Source: Gymnopus androsaceus JB14 (taxonomy: Eukaryota; Basidiomycota; Agaricomycetes; Agaricales; Omphalotaceae). From it: DNA of 64,000 nucleotides. Position 1 is the stretch's first letter. Every line of letters starts with the position of its first letter. Shown here in pieces: positions 1-11,014 of this stretch. The DNA lies in assembly GCA_009733575.1 (NCBI GenBank), contig ML769630.1:39207-103206 (forward strand), written 5' to 3'. The notes under the pieces were generated by a model. It was not told the origin of the DNA. It worked only from the letters and a program-made list of their open reading frames with translations, and did no database searches. The translations under genes were made by a program, and so were the position numbers.

Positions 1-594
1 TTATTTTCTAGCGATACTTATGCTCCTGACATTGATACAGTACAATTTCCACCACATATCATTCTAAAAAGCACTAGCAATACACCGATTGAAGGTGTAT
101 GGTGTCAATGGCTTCAGAAGAAAGGTATTAGCTTGAAGGAATACATTATGCGCAGTAAGACTCAATACATTTTTGATGTGAACAATCCAAAGCATGCGTA
201 AGTCTCTGCCTGTTTTAAATTTGGTGCTTCCAATTACTTTATTTAGGTTGCTCTTCTATTGGATATTCGTTCCGCTTATTCAAGCACAACTTGACGAGTT
301 TGCCAACCTAACAAACATATGCCATCTGGACATGTCCCAGCTTATGCTCTCCAGCACCCAGAGGAGTTCGGTGGTGTAGATTGTCACATTGCAGTCCCAA
401 AGGAAGCCGTCGATCAACTGCGCAAGTTTCAAGAGGAGAATAGTAATAAAACACGTGCCGAGTGTTTTCAGTGGTTCACGGATGATTTTGGTGCATTGGC
501 AAAGGAGGTACATGAATCAATCGGAAAACCAGTTCTAACATTAGACTCTGCCTGGCAAGTTTTCATACAAATGTCTCCTATGCTAGCTAATTAG
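1..594 (+). pseudogene. DDE-integrase-like gene, C-terminal part, frameshifted
   Basis: The reading frame runs in from before the window. Exon 1-197 ends at a GTAAGT donor; the intron is 198-246 (ends TTTAG), and coding resumes at 247. The phrases TPIEGVWCQWLQ, NWIF-like FYWIFVPLIQAQLDEF, then MPSGHVPAYALQHPEEFGGVDC match my recollection of the C-terminal half of integrase-core-domain proteins that are abundant in Agaricomycetes. The conserved glutamate region (TPIEG) is present; the earlier catalytic aspartates would lie outside the window. Between about 305 and 320 the frame shifts (from the frame ending at LDEFANLTN to the one beginning MPSGHV), so the protein is broken unless there is a sequence error. 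It ends at a TAG at 592. Family assignment is by motif recall; the break is seen directly. Confidence 0.6.
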
Positions 595-1190
595 AGCATA
601 TACATACATAACATGCTGACTGGCATGACCCAATGATTCTTATTAGCACTCCTTGGCAGCAATCAGTTCGGTTCAGCTGACATTTGAAAAAATATTTTAA
701 AAATGAACCGCATAGCTCCCGCCTACCGCACCCTTCACATTTGTATCTGCACTGACATCAGCTCATGCCATTCCCTCGTCTCGACTCACCTTGGCAATGA
801 CTTTGGGCAGCTCAGGATGACTGTTCATTTATAACTACAATGGGGTTTGATGTCAGGACATTCCGCTAGTCTTTTAAGTCTTTCAAAAATTGTAGTTGGG
901 ACAATGCAGAAAGTTGTTCAGACCGTCGCGCTCCGTATACACCAAAAACAGCCCAAAAAGAGAATGAAACAGATCTCATCTTTGATGGATGTGAAATTCC
1001 GTTGATTTCTAGTGCAAAAACGGTCTGTAGGAGGGTCCGGACCCTTCTACAGATGTAAAGTTTCTAACCAGCTCTGAATTTGCAATTTTGTTGATGGGAG
1101 CGTTGGCATTGCGGCTGATGCGGATTTTTCGTCATTTGTAGCTCGGATTTAGCTACAGAATGCTATGGGAAGTCATCCAGTACTAGCTTA
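595..1190. other. Intergenic, no gene recognised
   Basis: No long open frame, splice-consistent exon chain or structured RNA was recognised here. The stretch is followed directly by the TTA target site of the MITE at 1191. Confidence 0.4.
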
Positions 1191-1349
1191 GAGCCTGTTT
1201 GGCAAAATATGATGTTGAACTTTGACCACTAAATCTTGCCCATAAATAGCAAATGACTAAAAATTGAATGGTGGAGCAATTAGTCATTTGCTATATATAG
1301 GCAAGATTTAGCAGTCAAAGTTCAACATTATCAGTTGCTGAACAGGCTC
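1191..1349. mobile_element. Foldback MITE with TTA target duplication (PIF/Harbinger type)
   Basis: The two ends read GAGCCTGTT inward, and about 70 bp of each arm is complementary (both arms contain GTTGAACTTTGAC and CTAAATCTTGCC). The element is bounded by TTA at 1188-1190 and TTA at 1350-1352. A 3-bp TTA duplication is characteristic of PIF/Harbinger elements. It is 159 bp with no coding capacity, so it is non-autonomous. Confidence 0.75.
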
Positions 1350-1620
1350 TTATGTACTAATATCTCGGACTAGTACTTATATTAGTACTAATGTACTAAC
1401 TACCCTAAATTACCAAATAATGAACTATCAAATCAGAGCATAGTTCTACATACAGAGGTGACAGTCATATACATGTCACAGTATGAGCTTAGGTGATAGA
1501 CTGAGCTGACTCCGAAGGCCTTGATATGATGATGAAATAGATACCTTTTGTGATTATTTTGTGTGATTGATGCATGTCACAATTGAATGTAATGTGACAG
1601 AGCTAAATATAACTATGACA
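1350..1620. other. Intergenic, AT-rich, TGTGACA/GTACTAAT words
   Basis: No gene is seen. Short words such as GTACTAAT and TGTGACAT recur, resembling those in the R1 repeats further on. Confidence 0.3.
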
Positions 1621-1884
1621 TAAGGTAGGTGTAGGTGCAAGCGGGTACATCACATGCCTGAGCGCTTCCTTAGAAAAAATACAAGAAAATGTATCAAAAA
1701 ATTGACTTGTCTTGATTTCAGAAATCTGGCCCCAAGGATTCCTTCCGATGGTCTAAACGGAGAACTCCTCAAAGCCATATTTTGAATCTTGAGTCTTGGT
1801 GATTTTCTGATAAATTTTTGATGGATTTTGCTATGGAAGCGCCCAGGCATGTGATGTACCCACTTGCGCCTGATGCCTACCTTA
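1621..1884. mobile_element. MITE with about 50-bp imperfect inverted ends
   Basis: The left end TAAGGTAGGTGTAGGTGCAA and the reverse complement of the right end (TAAGGTAGGCATCAGGCGCA) align. They continue together through GGGTACATCACATGCCTG and GCGCTTCC. The terminal TA at each side could be a TA target duplication, but ACA also flanks both sides, so the superfamily is not fixed. The element is 264 bp with no believable gene. Confidence 0.6.
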
Positions 1885-1965
1885 ACATTAAAGATGGGAT
1901 ATGACAAAGCCTCTGCAACTACAACTATTGCCTCTGTATATAGAACCATATATGGCAAGCTATGA

Positions 1966-2130
1966 TGATATGCCAATTTTTCAGCTAAGGCTAGAACTGC
2001 GCAGAACCAATAATCCTAGGTTCTGTTAGTAACAAAACACGGTCAATGAGAGAACTATAGTGAGCCCGAGCTGATAGTTAAAATCTACCAAGGACCTATT
2101 CTACCCAAGAGGTTGCAGAGTAATGGTACA
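1966..2130 (+). repeat. 5' LTR, left fragment
   Basis: It matches the first about 165 bases of the 3' LTR (20400-20567), from TGATATGCCAATTTT to GCAGAGTAATGGTA. It is then replaced by R1 sequence. The counterpart of 20568-20777 is missing from the 5' copy. Confidence 0.85.
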
Positions 2131-3299
2131 CATTCCAGGCTACCACAATTTATATCATGTTAAATAGGCCAAAGTGTAACAATCCAGTATCTAATATGAA
2201 GTAAATCCACAGGATATCCAGGGCCATGGATTCCAGGGTGCCAGGACCTCTGGCACCTCTGGATTCCAGATATCCTGGATTCCATGTCTCCTTTGTATTG
2301 GCAACCAAATAGGTATTGATAGTGAGAGTGATGATGGTCTCATCTAGTCATCTGACAACCTATCTCTACTGATCCCATCAACAATCATGTGACACTGTCA
2401 CACAGTACAAATTGAAATTTTTGAAATAGTGATTGATCATTACAGTGATGACTTTGTCATCTACACCAAGCAACCTACCTCTGCTGATTCCATCAGCACT
2501 CATGTGACACTGTCACACAAACTATAAATTAAGCTTTTGATTACTATGAGAATGGATCCCAGGAGGAGACCTAGGGTTAAGGTAAACTGTATAAGTAGTG
2601 TGACAGGGTCACATGTGTCACATGACAAAAGGCGGGCATGAGGTGCCATAATTAGTGAAAAAATCATGAAAAATCATGAAAATATTCATAGGATCTGTAC
2701 ATGACTTTCAATAGTAGTCTATGGAATCCATGGACTAGTAAATGCACTGGTTCATGGATTCCATAGACTAAAGTCTGCAATTTGGCTTGATGGCTCTAAC
2801 ATCACTTGTACAGTCGGATATAGAGGTGGGAGTTGGACTGGATGAGGGTGAAGTAGACTGGAATGAAGACCAGGGACAGGAATATATTAGCACTGAAGAC
2901 AGATGACTGATAACCAGCACTTTTTGTGTGCACTGAAAACAGATGACCAGAAAAGAAGGACTAGACAATGGCAGCAAAACTGACATCCAAACGATGATAT
3001 AGTAAAGAGGCACTGGATTCAAGCTTTCTCAATGGCAAGATAGATGATTGAGTTCTAAGGAGATGCCGAGGATGCTGGTGAGAACGGTGGAGCGTCGGAA
3101 AGAGCAGTGATCAAACATAACCTTCATTGTACAATTGAGAATGTAATAATGCTAAAATTCACCGGTCCTCAGTCACATCACTCCGAACCTCCGCCACTTC
3201 ATAACCTCAACAAAAACAATCTGTAGGCGGGGTTGTTATGATCTGTGTCAAAATGAGGGATTGTGTTCGGGCAGGAGGGTTGGTAAATAGAATTATCCA

Positions 3300-4570
3300 A
3301 TCTAAGGGCTATAATAGTACCAATAAATAAGACTAGTTACAAATCTAACAGTTGTAATAGTACCAATAAGTCGGACTAGTAGCTCATCTAACGGTTGTAC
3401 TAGTACTAATAACTTGTACTAGTAACTAATCTAATGGCTGTTGTAGTACCAATAACATCAGGAAAAATGGTCTGGGCCAAGGACAGCCTAGGTAACCTAA
3501 GCCTCCTAGGTTACAGGGGCTGGACTTGGGATGGTCTAGGCAGCCTAGGCCTCCTAGGTTACCTAGGACTATCTCAGGCTGCCTGAGGTTTCCCCAGGGT
3601 TCTTCCAGGTTTCCTCAGGTTTTCTCAGGTTTCTCAGGTATTCTCAGGTATTCTCAGGTATTCTCAGGTGACTCAGGTTGTCAAAAGTCCACCCCCTAAT
3701 TCCTAGGTCATCCTAAAGGAACCTAGGCAACCTAGGTGGCCTAGGTGGCCTAGGTATCTTTGAGTTACCTTGAGGTTAACTTCAGGCCATCCAAGGCCCA
3801 AACAGTTTTTCCTGATGAAGTCAGACTAGTAACTCAGTAAATAATCTAATGGTTGTAGTAGTACCAATAAGTCAGACTAGTAACTCATACAACGGTTGTA
3901 CTAGTACTAGTAGCTTGTACTGCTAACTAATCTAATGGTTGTAATAGTACCAATAACTCGGACTAGCAACTAATCTAATGGTTGTAGTGGTACCAACAAG
4001 TCAGACTAGTAGCTCATATAACGGTTGTACTAGTACTAGTAGCTTGTACTGCTAACTAATCTAATGGTTGTAATAGTACTAATAACTCGGACTAGTAACT
4101 AATCTAATGGTTGTAGTGGTACCAATAAGTCAGACTAGTAGCTCATATAACGGTTGTACTAGTACCAGTAGCTTGTACTGCTAACTAATCTAATGGTTGT
4201 AATAGTACCAATAAGTCGGAGTAGTAACTAATCTAATGGCTGTACCAGTACCAATAACTCGGACTAGTAACTGATCTAATGGTTGTAATAGTACCAATAA
4301 GTCGGACTAGTAACTCATATAATGGTTGTAGTAGTACCAATAAGTTGGACTAGTAACTCAGTAACTAATCTAATGGTTGTAACAGTACAAATAACTCGGA
4401 CTAGTAGCTAATCTAATGGTTGTAATAGTACCAATAAGTCATACTAGTAAGCCATCTAACAGTTGTACTAGTACTAATAACTCATACTGGTAACTAATCT
4501 AATGGTTGTACTAGTACAATAACTTGGGCTAGTAACTGATCTAATGGTAGTAATAGTACCAGTAAGTCAT
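3300..4570. repeat. Minisatellite, unit of about 46-48 bp
   Basis: Units resemble CTAATCTAATGGTTGTAATA followed by GTACCAATAAGTCGGACTAG. They are repeated many times with substitutions, including a half-palindromic ACTAGT. The array is interrupted by a MITE at 3456-3817. No open frame is preserved. Confidence 0.85.
3456..3817. mobile_element. CATCAG-ended MITE with 2-bp (AA) target duplication, CCTAGG-rich
   Basis: The left end CATCAGGAAAAATGGTCTGG and the reverse complement of the right end (CATCAGGAAAAACTGTTTGG) match. It sits inside a minisatellite, so the target can be read off: AA precedes at 3454-3455 and AA follows at 3818-3819, and the uninterrupted unit reads CCAATAAGTC. The interior is full of CCTAGG palindromes and TTCTCAGG repeats. 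The element at 57661-57946 has the same end type and size of target duplication. Confidence 0.75.
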
Positions 4571-4883
4571 ACTAGTTCATGGAATCCATGGACTAGTATA
4601 TTTTGTAGTTCATTGAATCCATAGACTAGTACAGTTACTAGTTCATGGATTCCATGGAGTAGTACTTTTGTAGTTCATGGAATCCATGGACTAGTAAATG
4701 CACTATTTCATGGAATCCATGGAGTAGTAAATGTACTAGTTCATGGATTCCATGGACTACTAAATGCACTAGTTCATGGAATCTATGGACTAGTAAATGT
4801 ACTAGTTCATGGATTCCATGGAGCAGTATATTCATTAGTTCATGGAATCCATGGACTAGTAAATGCACTAGTTCATGGAATCC
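4560..4883. repeat. Palindromic array of ATGGAATCCATGGACTAGT units
   Basis: About nine units of roughly 33 bp contain the near-palindrome CATGGAATCCATG and ACTAGT, alternating with GTAAATGCACTAGTT. A diverged form (TATGGAATCCAGAGTACAG) ends the R1 copy at 26110-26315. Confidence 0.8.
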
Positions 4884-5442
4884 AGAGTCTACACGACACT
4901 CAAGTTTATGAAACTAAGCAAGGTGGACCAAGATGAGGAAGTACCCTAACGGGTGCCCTCAAATTTGACACTTGCTGGAAAGCGCCCAGGCAGATAGCCG
5001 CGGCAATTCAACACGGCCACATGACCCACTTGCTGTAGCTACTTCTAGAGCACAGAAGGACCAAGGAGTGTTTCTATCCGAGCCTCAGCGTTTTACCGAG
5101 ATCCATATGCTACCAGGCATCTAGACTCAAGACCGCGCGGAACTAGGGATAATAACCAGTCTCCCATTGGCGAGAAAAAACATAGAAATCTTCCGAGGGC
5201 TGTTCTGCTAAAGGAACTGGCAAGCCTTGTAAAAAGGCAAATGACTCGAGTTGATTTGGACCAAAAATCCCAAAAGTTGACCCAATTGAGGAAGACAAAC
5301 GAACAAGGCAGGAAACGTCGAGCCAAAACCGTAGTATACACACATACATGGACATTATTTATCTTTTTCTATTTTACTTACTCTGTTTCATCCTATCTTG
5401 CTCGGTTTCTCTCATTTTCCTATTTTATTATATCTCGCTCAG

Positions 5443-5450
5443 TATATAAG
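5443..5450 (+). promoter_or_regulatory. LTR TATA box
   Basis: TATATAAG occurs in a pyrimidine-rich setting about 890 bases before the end of the 5' LTR. The identical word stands at 21335-21342 in the 3' LTR. It is a plausible core promoter of the retrotransposon; no transcription start can be shown. Confidence 0.5.
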
Positions 5451-5963
5451 GGTAGCTATTCTATCTCGGAATGACAAGTTAGACATGATACCTGAAACAC
5501 AGTTCTATCTTAGGACCTGTAGTGATTCGTACATGCTCAGATGCATCTGCATCATCCTCTGCAACCTTTGAAATGGGTGGCCTTCTTGTAACCTTGATAA
5601 TACTGAGGCTGTTCATTCTACTTCCCGGCTATTAAGTCAAGCATTCCTGGTTTTCATCTTGAAGAGAGGTCACATCAGTCTTAGGACCGCAGGTGGAGCC
5701 TAACGTGCACACCTCAACAAGCCCGTTGTTGATTAGGAAAGGTCTTGGACCCAAGTGTCAGCTTGGTCTAGGTTTAGGGAGGAAGCTTCTTGGAGTGTTA
5801 CCTAGCTTTACCAACAGATTCTACCCCTTGCCCGCTCTTTGCTGAGTGTGTTAAAAACACCTACTTGAGTGACTTGCGTGGCGGTCATATAAGCTTGTTA
5901 GGTAACTCAGGGGATTCCCTGAGAGTTGGAGTATCATTGTGTGGCGACGTAAAAGGCTCCCGA

Positions 5964-6078
5964 GATATGCAAAGTCATTTGTTGAGCCGGTGTACTTGAC
6001 CCGTGCTTTGGTGTTTCACCGCAGATATGCCAAGCCGTTTGTTGAGTCGGCATACTTGACCCATGCTTTGGTGTTTGC
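5964..6078 (+). repeat. 60-bp tandem duplication private to the 5' LTR
   Basis: Two units start GATATGC at 5964 and 6024, each running through GTTGAG..CGG..TACTTGACCC and GCTTTGGTGTTT. The 3' LTR has a single unit (around 21857-21912). The duplication therefore arose after, or independently of, the insertion. Confidence 0.85.
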
Positions 6079-6332
6079 TTTCCCCTCGATTAGTTCAGCG
6101 CATTGTCGTACATTAGTTAGCTTTTCAAAACCTCCCTCCAAATATAAAACCTTGTTCATCTCGCACTGTCTGTGCCAACTGTCAAGTGCTTTTCTCTTCG
6201 AATCAATTAGTAGTCGAGGGAACCTTCGACAACCTCCTTCCTTGCACTAAATTAAACCTTTTGGATTGTATCTGATTGGGGTGATTGTTGTTTGGTCGGT
6301 TTTCATACCTAGCACAAATCTAACTCATCATC

Positions 6333-6349
6333 TGGAGCCCACTGCAAGG
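6333..6349 (+). other. Probable primer-binding site
   Basis: Two bases after the 5' LTR end, TGGAGCCCACTGCAAGG begins with TGG, as expected for pairing with a tRNA 3' CCA. I cannot name the tRNA. Confidence 0.45.
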
Positions 6350-6447
6350 GAAGCTACTTTTGGTTGAAAAATTATTAAGCACAAGTAACTGTTGATCAGT
6401 TAGTGCACTAAAAAGGATTCGCCATTGCAGTCAAAATTTCTGGCTCA

Positions 6448-7750
6448 TTGCATAATCCACCAGCTGGGAGAAGTACACATAACTCCAGCAAACAGCTACT
6501 ACCGCCAATAGAAAATCCCGACGTGCTACTGAAAAAGAAGCCGAAGGTACCTTTGTACCCACAGCCACCCTATCCGCAGACGCCTGAGGACAGAACTACA
6601 GCGAGAGTAGCACCGCGAGCTCCTCGTTCAATTAGAACTTTGCCGTCAACTAGACCTTCACCTGTACCCAAGGAAGAACGTAACAGCCCATCCTTAGTGA
6701 CTATAGAGGAAGTTCTTGCTAGCTGAGCAGAATCATCTACAAGTTGAGCCCCGCGTTCACCAAAAGGGAATTCATCTCGGAATAGATTGACAGACTAATT
6801 GTCAGATGACGAAGAGTTTCAGATACCTATCATCAAGACAAGACCCACAGAGCAAGACCCACAAAGACGAACTCAAACCCCACAAGCTAAAAGAATGTCT
6901 ATACCTACAACAATCAGTAACATTAAAGTTCAGCTCATGCCGGGAGCCGTGCTTGAACTTCAAAATGACAAGCTCCCAAGCATTCATAAAAAGGCCCTGC
7001 CCGAGTTCAACGGTGATAAGCCCGAGAATTTGGTGGCATGGCTAGCCGCTTGCAAAGCACTCTTTGAATGTTGCGGAAGGACAAAGTCCTTCAAATTGCT
7101 AGACAGAGACGGTGGATGGTCGAAGACCAGTCTAGTTACTTCTTTGAAGAACCAGACAATCCGCTCCCTGAGGAAGTATTTTATCAGGAGCCTGCTGGAG
7201 GTTCCTAAGGCATTAGCCTGGATGCCTTCACTAAGCACCTGTTTAATTTCTTCCTGAACAAATCCGCGAGTGAAGAGAACAAGAAAATGATTGGGAAAGA
7301 TGTGGCTGACGCTTGGTTGAAAAACCACTGAGCTCGATGAAGGTTTCCACCGAACGGGAAAAACCTAGTAGGATGGGTACGAAACCGGAGGGCACAACTA
7401 CGCAAATAAAACCCACATCTCGCAAAATGGAAGTTGTTATCCCAAAACCCAAAAATTTTAATTGAGAGGTATACAAGCCTTTCGATCTCAATGCTAAGGA
7501 AAAATCAAGTGAGGCAGCAGAAAAGAAAAGACTAAAGTGGCACCAAAGCAAGTACACTTTGAGACATCTTCAAGTGACTCTGAAGATGAAAGCAATGGAG
7601 AGGTTTCAACACCTGGCACCATGGTACCATTGAAGGAACAAGTTGAAAGGGCTGCGCAATCAGCTACTAGACCCTTTGACAGTATAAAACCACTTACAGT
7701 TACTCCTATTCCGAGGGACTTACCTAAAGGTGTGCTCCCTGCCCCGTGAC
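6448..7750 (+). pseudogene. Gypsy gag-like region
   Basis: Open segments of this region read as a proline-rich N-terminus (KKKPKVPLYPQPPYPQTPED). A capsid-like stretch follows (LPEFNGD then ENLVAWLAACKALFE). The order fits Gag of fungal Gypsy elements, where a 'FNG' motif opens the capsid-type domain. Frames change at about 6725-6800 and 7080-7250, and stops separate the parts, so no intact Gag can be made. No CCHC zinc knuckle was recognised. Part of the capsid region (7050-7330) is so shifted that only short matches remain. Confidence 0.65.
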
Positions 7751-8690
7751 AAAGTATGAATCCCAGTAAACCCCTGAATCAACTGGCAAGATGTTCGAAC
7801 TCTCTCCTCAGTTGAAAAAGCTGATGATTAGGAAGAACCACAACTCTTGAGTTCTGATTCAGAAAGCCAGTCAGTTCCTTTACAAAGTACCTGACCCAGA
7901 TGATGTTTCATCGAGGAAGGATAGGTTCACTGAGCTGCCTGATGCAACTATGCCTCTAGCAGCCCAATGGATTGAGATTACTGATATGGCTCTGGGTGAA
8001 ATCAAAGTCTTAGAGCAGGATGAAGGCGGTTTAGCAAAAGGATCCTATGTTCATCGTGATGTTGTTGAAATGTTTAAGCAAGATTTACTGGAGAATGATC
8101 CTTGACAAAAGATAACAATTGTCGCTCGTCAATTGAACAGTCTTAGAGTTATTTACCCTAAGGTCAATGGCTCGAAAGAAGAGGTTGAAGGAGTCCTGGA
8201 TCCCAGCTTGCAAATCATTTCAATGAAGAAGCGTATAGCAGTAGGATGTGGAGTCTCTTGGGACCCTGACATTGTCATTTGAGTGCAAATGGGAGAACTA
8301 AACTCGACATTGGGTATGGCAAGCAACGTACCGGTATTCATTGGAGATATAACTATCTACTTCCAAATCCATATTCTCGAGGACACTCCGTATGAGATGT
8401 TGATTGGTAGACCTTTCAATGCACTGGTGCGGACAAGGATCGAGAACAACATCAACGGTGGTCAGATCATTACAATGACTGACCCCAACAATGTACATAG
8501 ATGTACCATTGGGACATTTGCCCGAGGAAAGGGAAAGCACATTGAGCCCCCTCCTGATGGCAGTCTAGAGCCAATGGATAGGCCAGCTGCTGGAAACACA
8601 CTTTCAGGCTGCTCGATCCTTGTCAACAGAGAGACTAGTCTCCAAGGAAGAAATAAATTCTCCTTCCTCCAAGATCTGCAGTAGCCAACA
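7751..8690 (+). pseudogene. Gypsy aspartic protease region, active site damaged
   Basis: A frame through 8125-8280 and 8283-8684 carries the fungal Gypsy protease pattern. The segment EEVEGVLDPSLQIISM stands where an L-D-[ST]-G active site is expected. WDPDI, NSTLGMA-NVPVFIGDITIY and the C-terminal LIGRPF box follow. The catalytic aspartate is kept, but the following S/T-G is P-S, and a TGA precedes the second half (near 8279). It would normally mature the polyprotein; here it cannot be functional. Upstream (7750-8100) several in-frame stops interrupt recognisable coding text. Confidence 0.7.
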
Positions 8691-9420
8691 GGGAGAGGTA
8701 ATGCTTAACATAGGCTTAATAGACGGAAATTTTGTATTAGAGGGATATAAGTTGCCAGACAATGGGGAAGAGTTTGAAAGTCAAGAGCTCGCCAAGGCCT
8801 ATGTAATGGCATCAATGAACGAGATGGAAGAATTTGAACCTGTCACGGCCACAAGGGTTAAGGCATGGTTGAATAAAGAAGCCACAAAAGACAGGAAAAT
8901 GTTTTATAGTGAATGGAGGGAAGGTTTACCGACCGCTGAAAGTCAGTCTATTAAAATGACCCCTCAGGAGTTTGAAGCATTTGCCAACAATGGCAAGGCC
9001 TCAAGGAAAGCTTTTATGTTGAGGAGGAAGACCCTCAAAACCAGACACTAGACATACTCCCGTATCTGACGAGTCAAACCCAAAAAAGGCGTACAATGGC
9101 ACTAAATCATATCAACCAAAGCCTAACTCAATGCATACCTTTAAACAAGTTCTCTTGGCAAAGAAGAGAGAACAAACCACTGAAGAATGGAAATGCTCAC
9201 AACCGCGACCACACTACTTCAAGGTTCCAAAAGATGAAAAAGGAAATAAGCATTATAATGTGTTCCGAGTCTTTGGGGCAAGAAAATATAAACCTGTCAC
9301 AATAAAAGTCCAACCAGTTAAAACTGAATTGCCCAAAGAATACAGAGTGCAAAGGGATATCAAAGGAGATCCACTTAAGGATATACTGGAGCTTCCTACT
9401 CATCCTTGACCATTTATTCC
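8691..9420 (+). pseudogene. Linker region between protease and reverse transcriptase
   Basis: An open stretch 8620-9051 and a second 9131-9409 in another frame read as charged, non-repetitive protein (for example ELAKAYVMASMNEMEEFEP and RVFGARKYKPVTIKVQPV). They lie in the correct direction between protease and RT. I recognise no domain. The size fits the long spacer seen in this fungal Gypsy lineage (recall, not searched). Frame changes and stops near 9050 and 9407 break it. Confidence 0.5.
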
Positions 9421-10290
9421 CACTGGTAGGTTCACGCAGGAAAGGAAAGAAATTTTTGACAAAAATCATAATGAGGGATTCCTCTGGGAAGAGGAGTTAG
9501 CCTTGTTTCACAATATAATGATGGATCAGGAGTCAGGTTTTGCATGGTGTGCCGAGGAAGGAGGATCATTAAAACACGAGTACTTTCCACCAGTTAAAAT
9601 GCCTGTAATTCCTCATGAACCCTATGTCGAGAAAAATATTCCAATTCCACCAAGAATTTTTGAAGAAGTGTATCGTATTCTCAAAGACAAGATTGATGCA
9701 GGGGTATATGAGCCTTCAACATTGTCTTACTGAACCAAGTGGTTTTGTGTAACTAAGAAGGATGGGAAAAGTTTACGAATTGTACACAGTCTCAAACCTC
9801 TTAACAAAATCACTATCCAATTTTCAGGTGTGCCCCCAGCCACTGTGGATGTCGCGAGACCTTTTTCAGGAAGAGCATGTGGTGGTACCTAGATGTGTTT
9901 GTTGGTTATGATGAACGGGATTTGCACATGTTGTTGCGAGACTACACTGCGTTCCAGACACCTGTTCGGAACGTACCGATTGGTAAAACTACCAATGGGT
10001 TGGACAAATTCTGTACCATCTTTCCACGACGACATGACTTATATATACCAGAGACGAGATTGTGACTGGAGTTACCAGACCATATCTCAATGATGTTCCT
10101 ATTTCGAGTCCGGCTACTAGGTATGAATTACCAGGAGGTGGCTATGAGACTATACCAGAGAATCCAAAGATTCGATGGTTTGTTTGGGAACATGCTTTGA
10201 ACTGTGAATAGGATTATCCAAAGGTTCAAATATGTTGGTGGAACCTTTTCTGGACCAAAAGCATTTTTGTGCTGTAAAGAAACAACTGTT
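9421..10290 (+). pseudogene. Gypsy reverse transcriptase, multiply broken
   Basis: The RT fingers are visible in order: an ILKDKIDAGVYEPS region (9650-9720), a TGA, then KWFCVTKKDGKSLRIVHSLKPLN (9738-9810). The palm region 'PFGTYRLVKLPMGWTNS'-like text is split between two frames (9877-10093). The catalytic box reads YLND at about 10083-10094, instead of the usual Y-[I/V/L]-D-D, so the first catalytic aspartate of the pair is asparagine. ATRYELPGGGYETIPENPKI follows, typical of this fungal lineage. At least four stops or shifts occur. It would have copied the element RNA into DNA. Confidence 0.75.
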
Positions 10291-10975
10291 GTTGGTCACA
10301 GATGCTCTTACAAGGGAAGATTGCCCAAGGAGAGTCAGGTCGAGACTATTCTAACGTGGCCGAGATGTAAAAAGCAAATCTGATGTTAGGGCGTTCCTCG
10401 GAACTGCAAGTCAGCTACGCATGTTCATAAAGAATTTTGCTAAGCTAGCAGCACTGTTGACGTGACTAACTGGAAACGATCCATGGGAATGGGGAATTGA
10501 ACACTGATATGGCAATGGACCTCATAAAAGAAGGTATCAAAAATGCTCCGTGTTTAAGACCTATTAACTATGATTGGGATGTTCATCTTGTAGTGGACAC
10601 ATCGTACATGCAGTCGATGTATATCTATCAAGTGACCCTAATGATGAGACAAAAGTCTACTTCTGTTACTTTGGGTCAAGCACTCAATGAAAGAGAAGCT
10701 CGTTTTTCCCAGTCTAACATGAACTATACGGATTAAAGATTGCTTTACAAGCGAGCTACTATCAACTCTATGGGTGCAGGCAGTTAACAGTTTGTACAGA
10801 TGCTAAATACATCAAGGGTATGCTAGACAACCCAAGCTGTGGACCCAATGCTACCATTAATCGCTGGATCAAGGAAATATGCAAGTACCACTTTGATCTA
10901 GTCCATGTTAAAGGAAAAGAAAACGATCTCGCCAATGGTTTATCTCGCCAAGCCTATGGAGGAAAAATGTAGAAA
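10291..10975 (+). pseudogene. Gypsy RNase H region
   Basis: After an RT-connection remnant (FLGTASQLRMFIKNFAKLA-like text in the + frame around 10390-10450), the open stretch 10497-10736 reads INYDWDVHLVVDTSYMQSMY, where the RNase H domain opens with an aspartate in VVDTS. A following frame gives TVCTDAKYIKGMLDNP and GLSRQAYGG at 10790-10970. These are the expected C-terminal RNase H elements, with D in 'DAKYIKG'. Stops at about 10735 and frameshifts disrupt it. Confidence 0.65.
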
Positions 10976-11014
10976 AGACAACTGTCCTAATGAGGACGAT
11001 TTTGCTGATCGAGA

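Larger units (their letters stand above)
2131..4883. repeat. R1 repeat block lying inside the 5' LTR
   Basis: The block begins CATTCCAGGCT. The same start, followed by similar text (CCAAAGTGTAACAATCCAGT), appears at 24704 and in variant form at 25269. It holds TGTGACA-type palindromic words (2390-2630), an AAAAATCATGAAAA module near 2660, minisatellites and an array of CATGGATTCCATGGACTAGT-like units at its end. I infer a non-autonomous DNA repeat family. It replaced about 210 bases of the LTR rather than inserting cleanly. Confidence 0.6.
4884..6330 (+). repeat. 5' LTR, right part
   Basis: It aligns with 20777-22162 of the 3' LTR, from GGAGTCTACACGACACTCAA to TCTAACTCATCA. Differences between the two copies are mostly C/T or G/A changes at CpG sites. 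There is also a 60-bp tandem duplication present only here. Confidence 0.9.

Noticed and set aside
1650..1976. Minus-strand open frame of 108 codons
   Set aside because: It crosses the inverted end of a MITE and the LTR boundary; no motif, and composition follows the repeat.
4638..4868. Open frame of repeated HGFHELVHLLVHG-like units
   Set aside because: It is the translation of the ATGGAATCCATG satellite; frame openness follows from the unit length.
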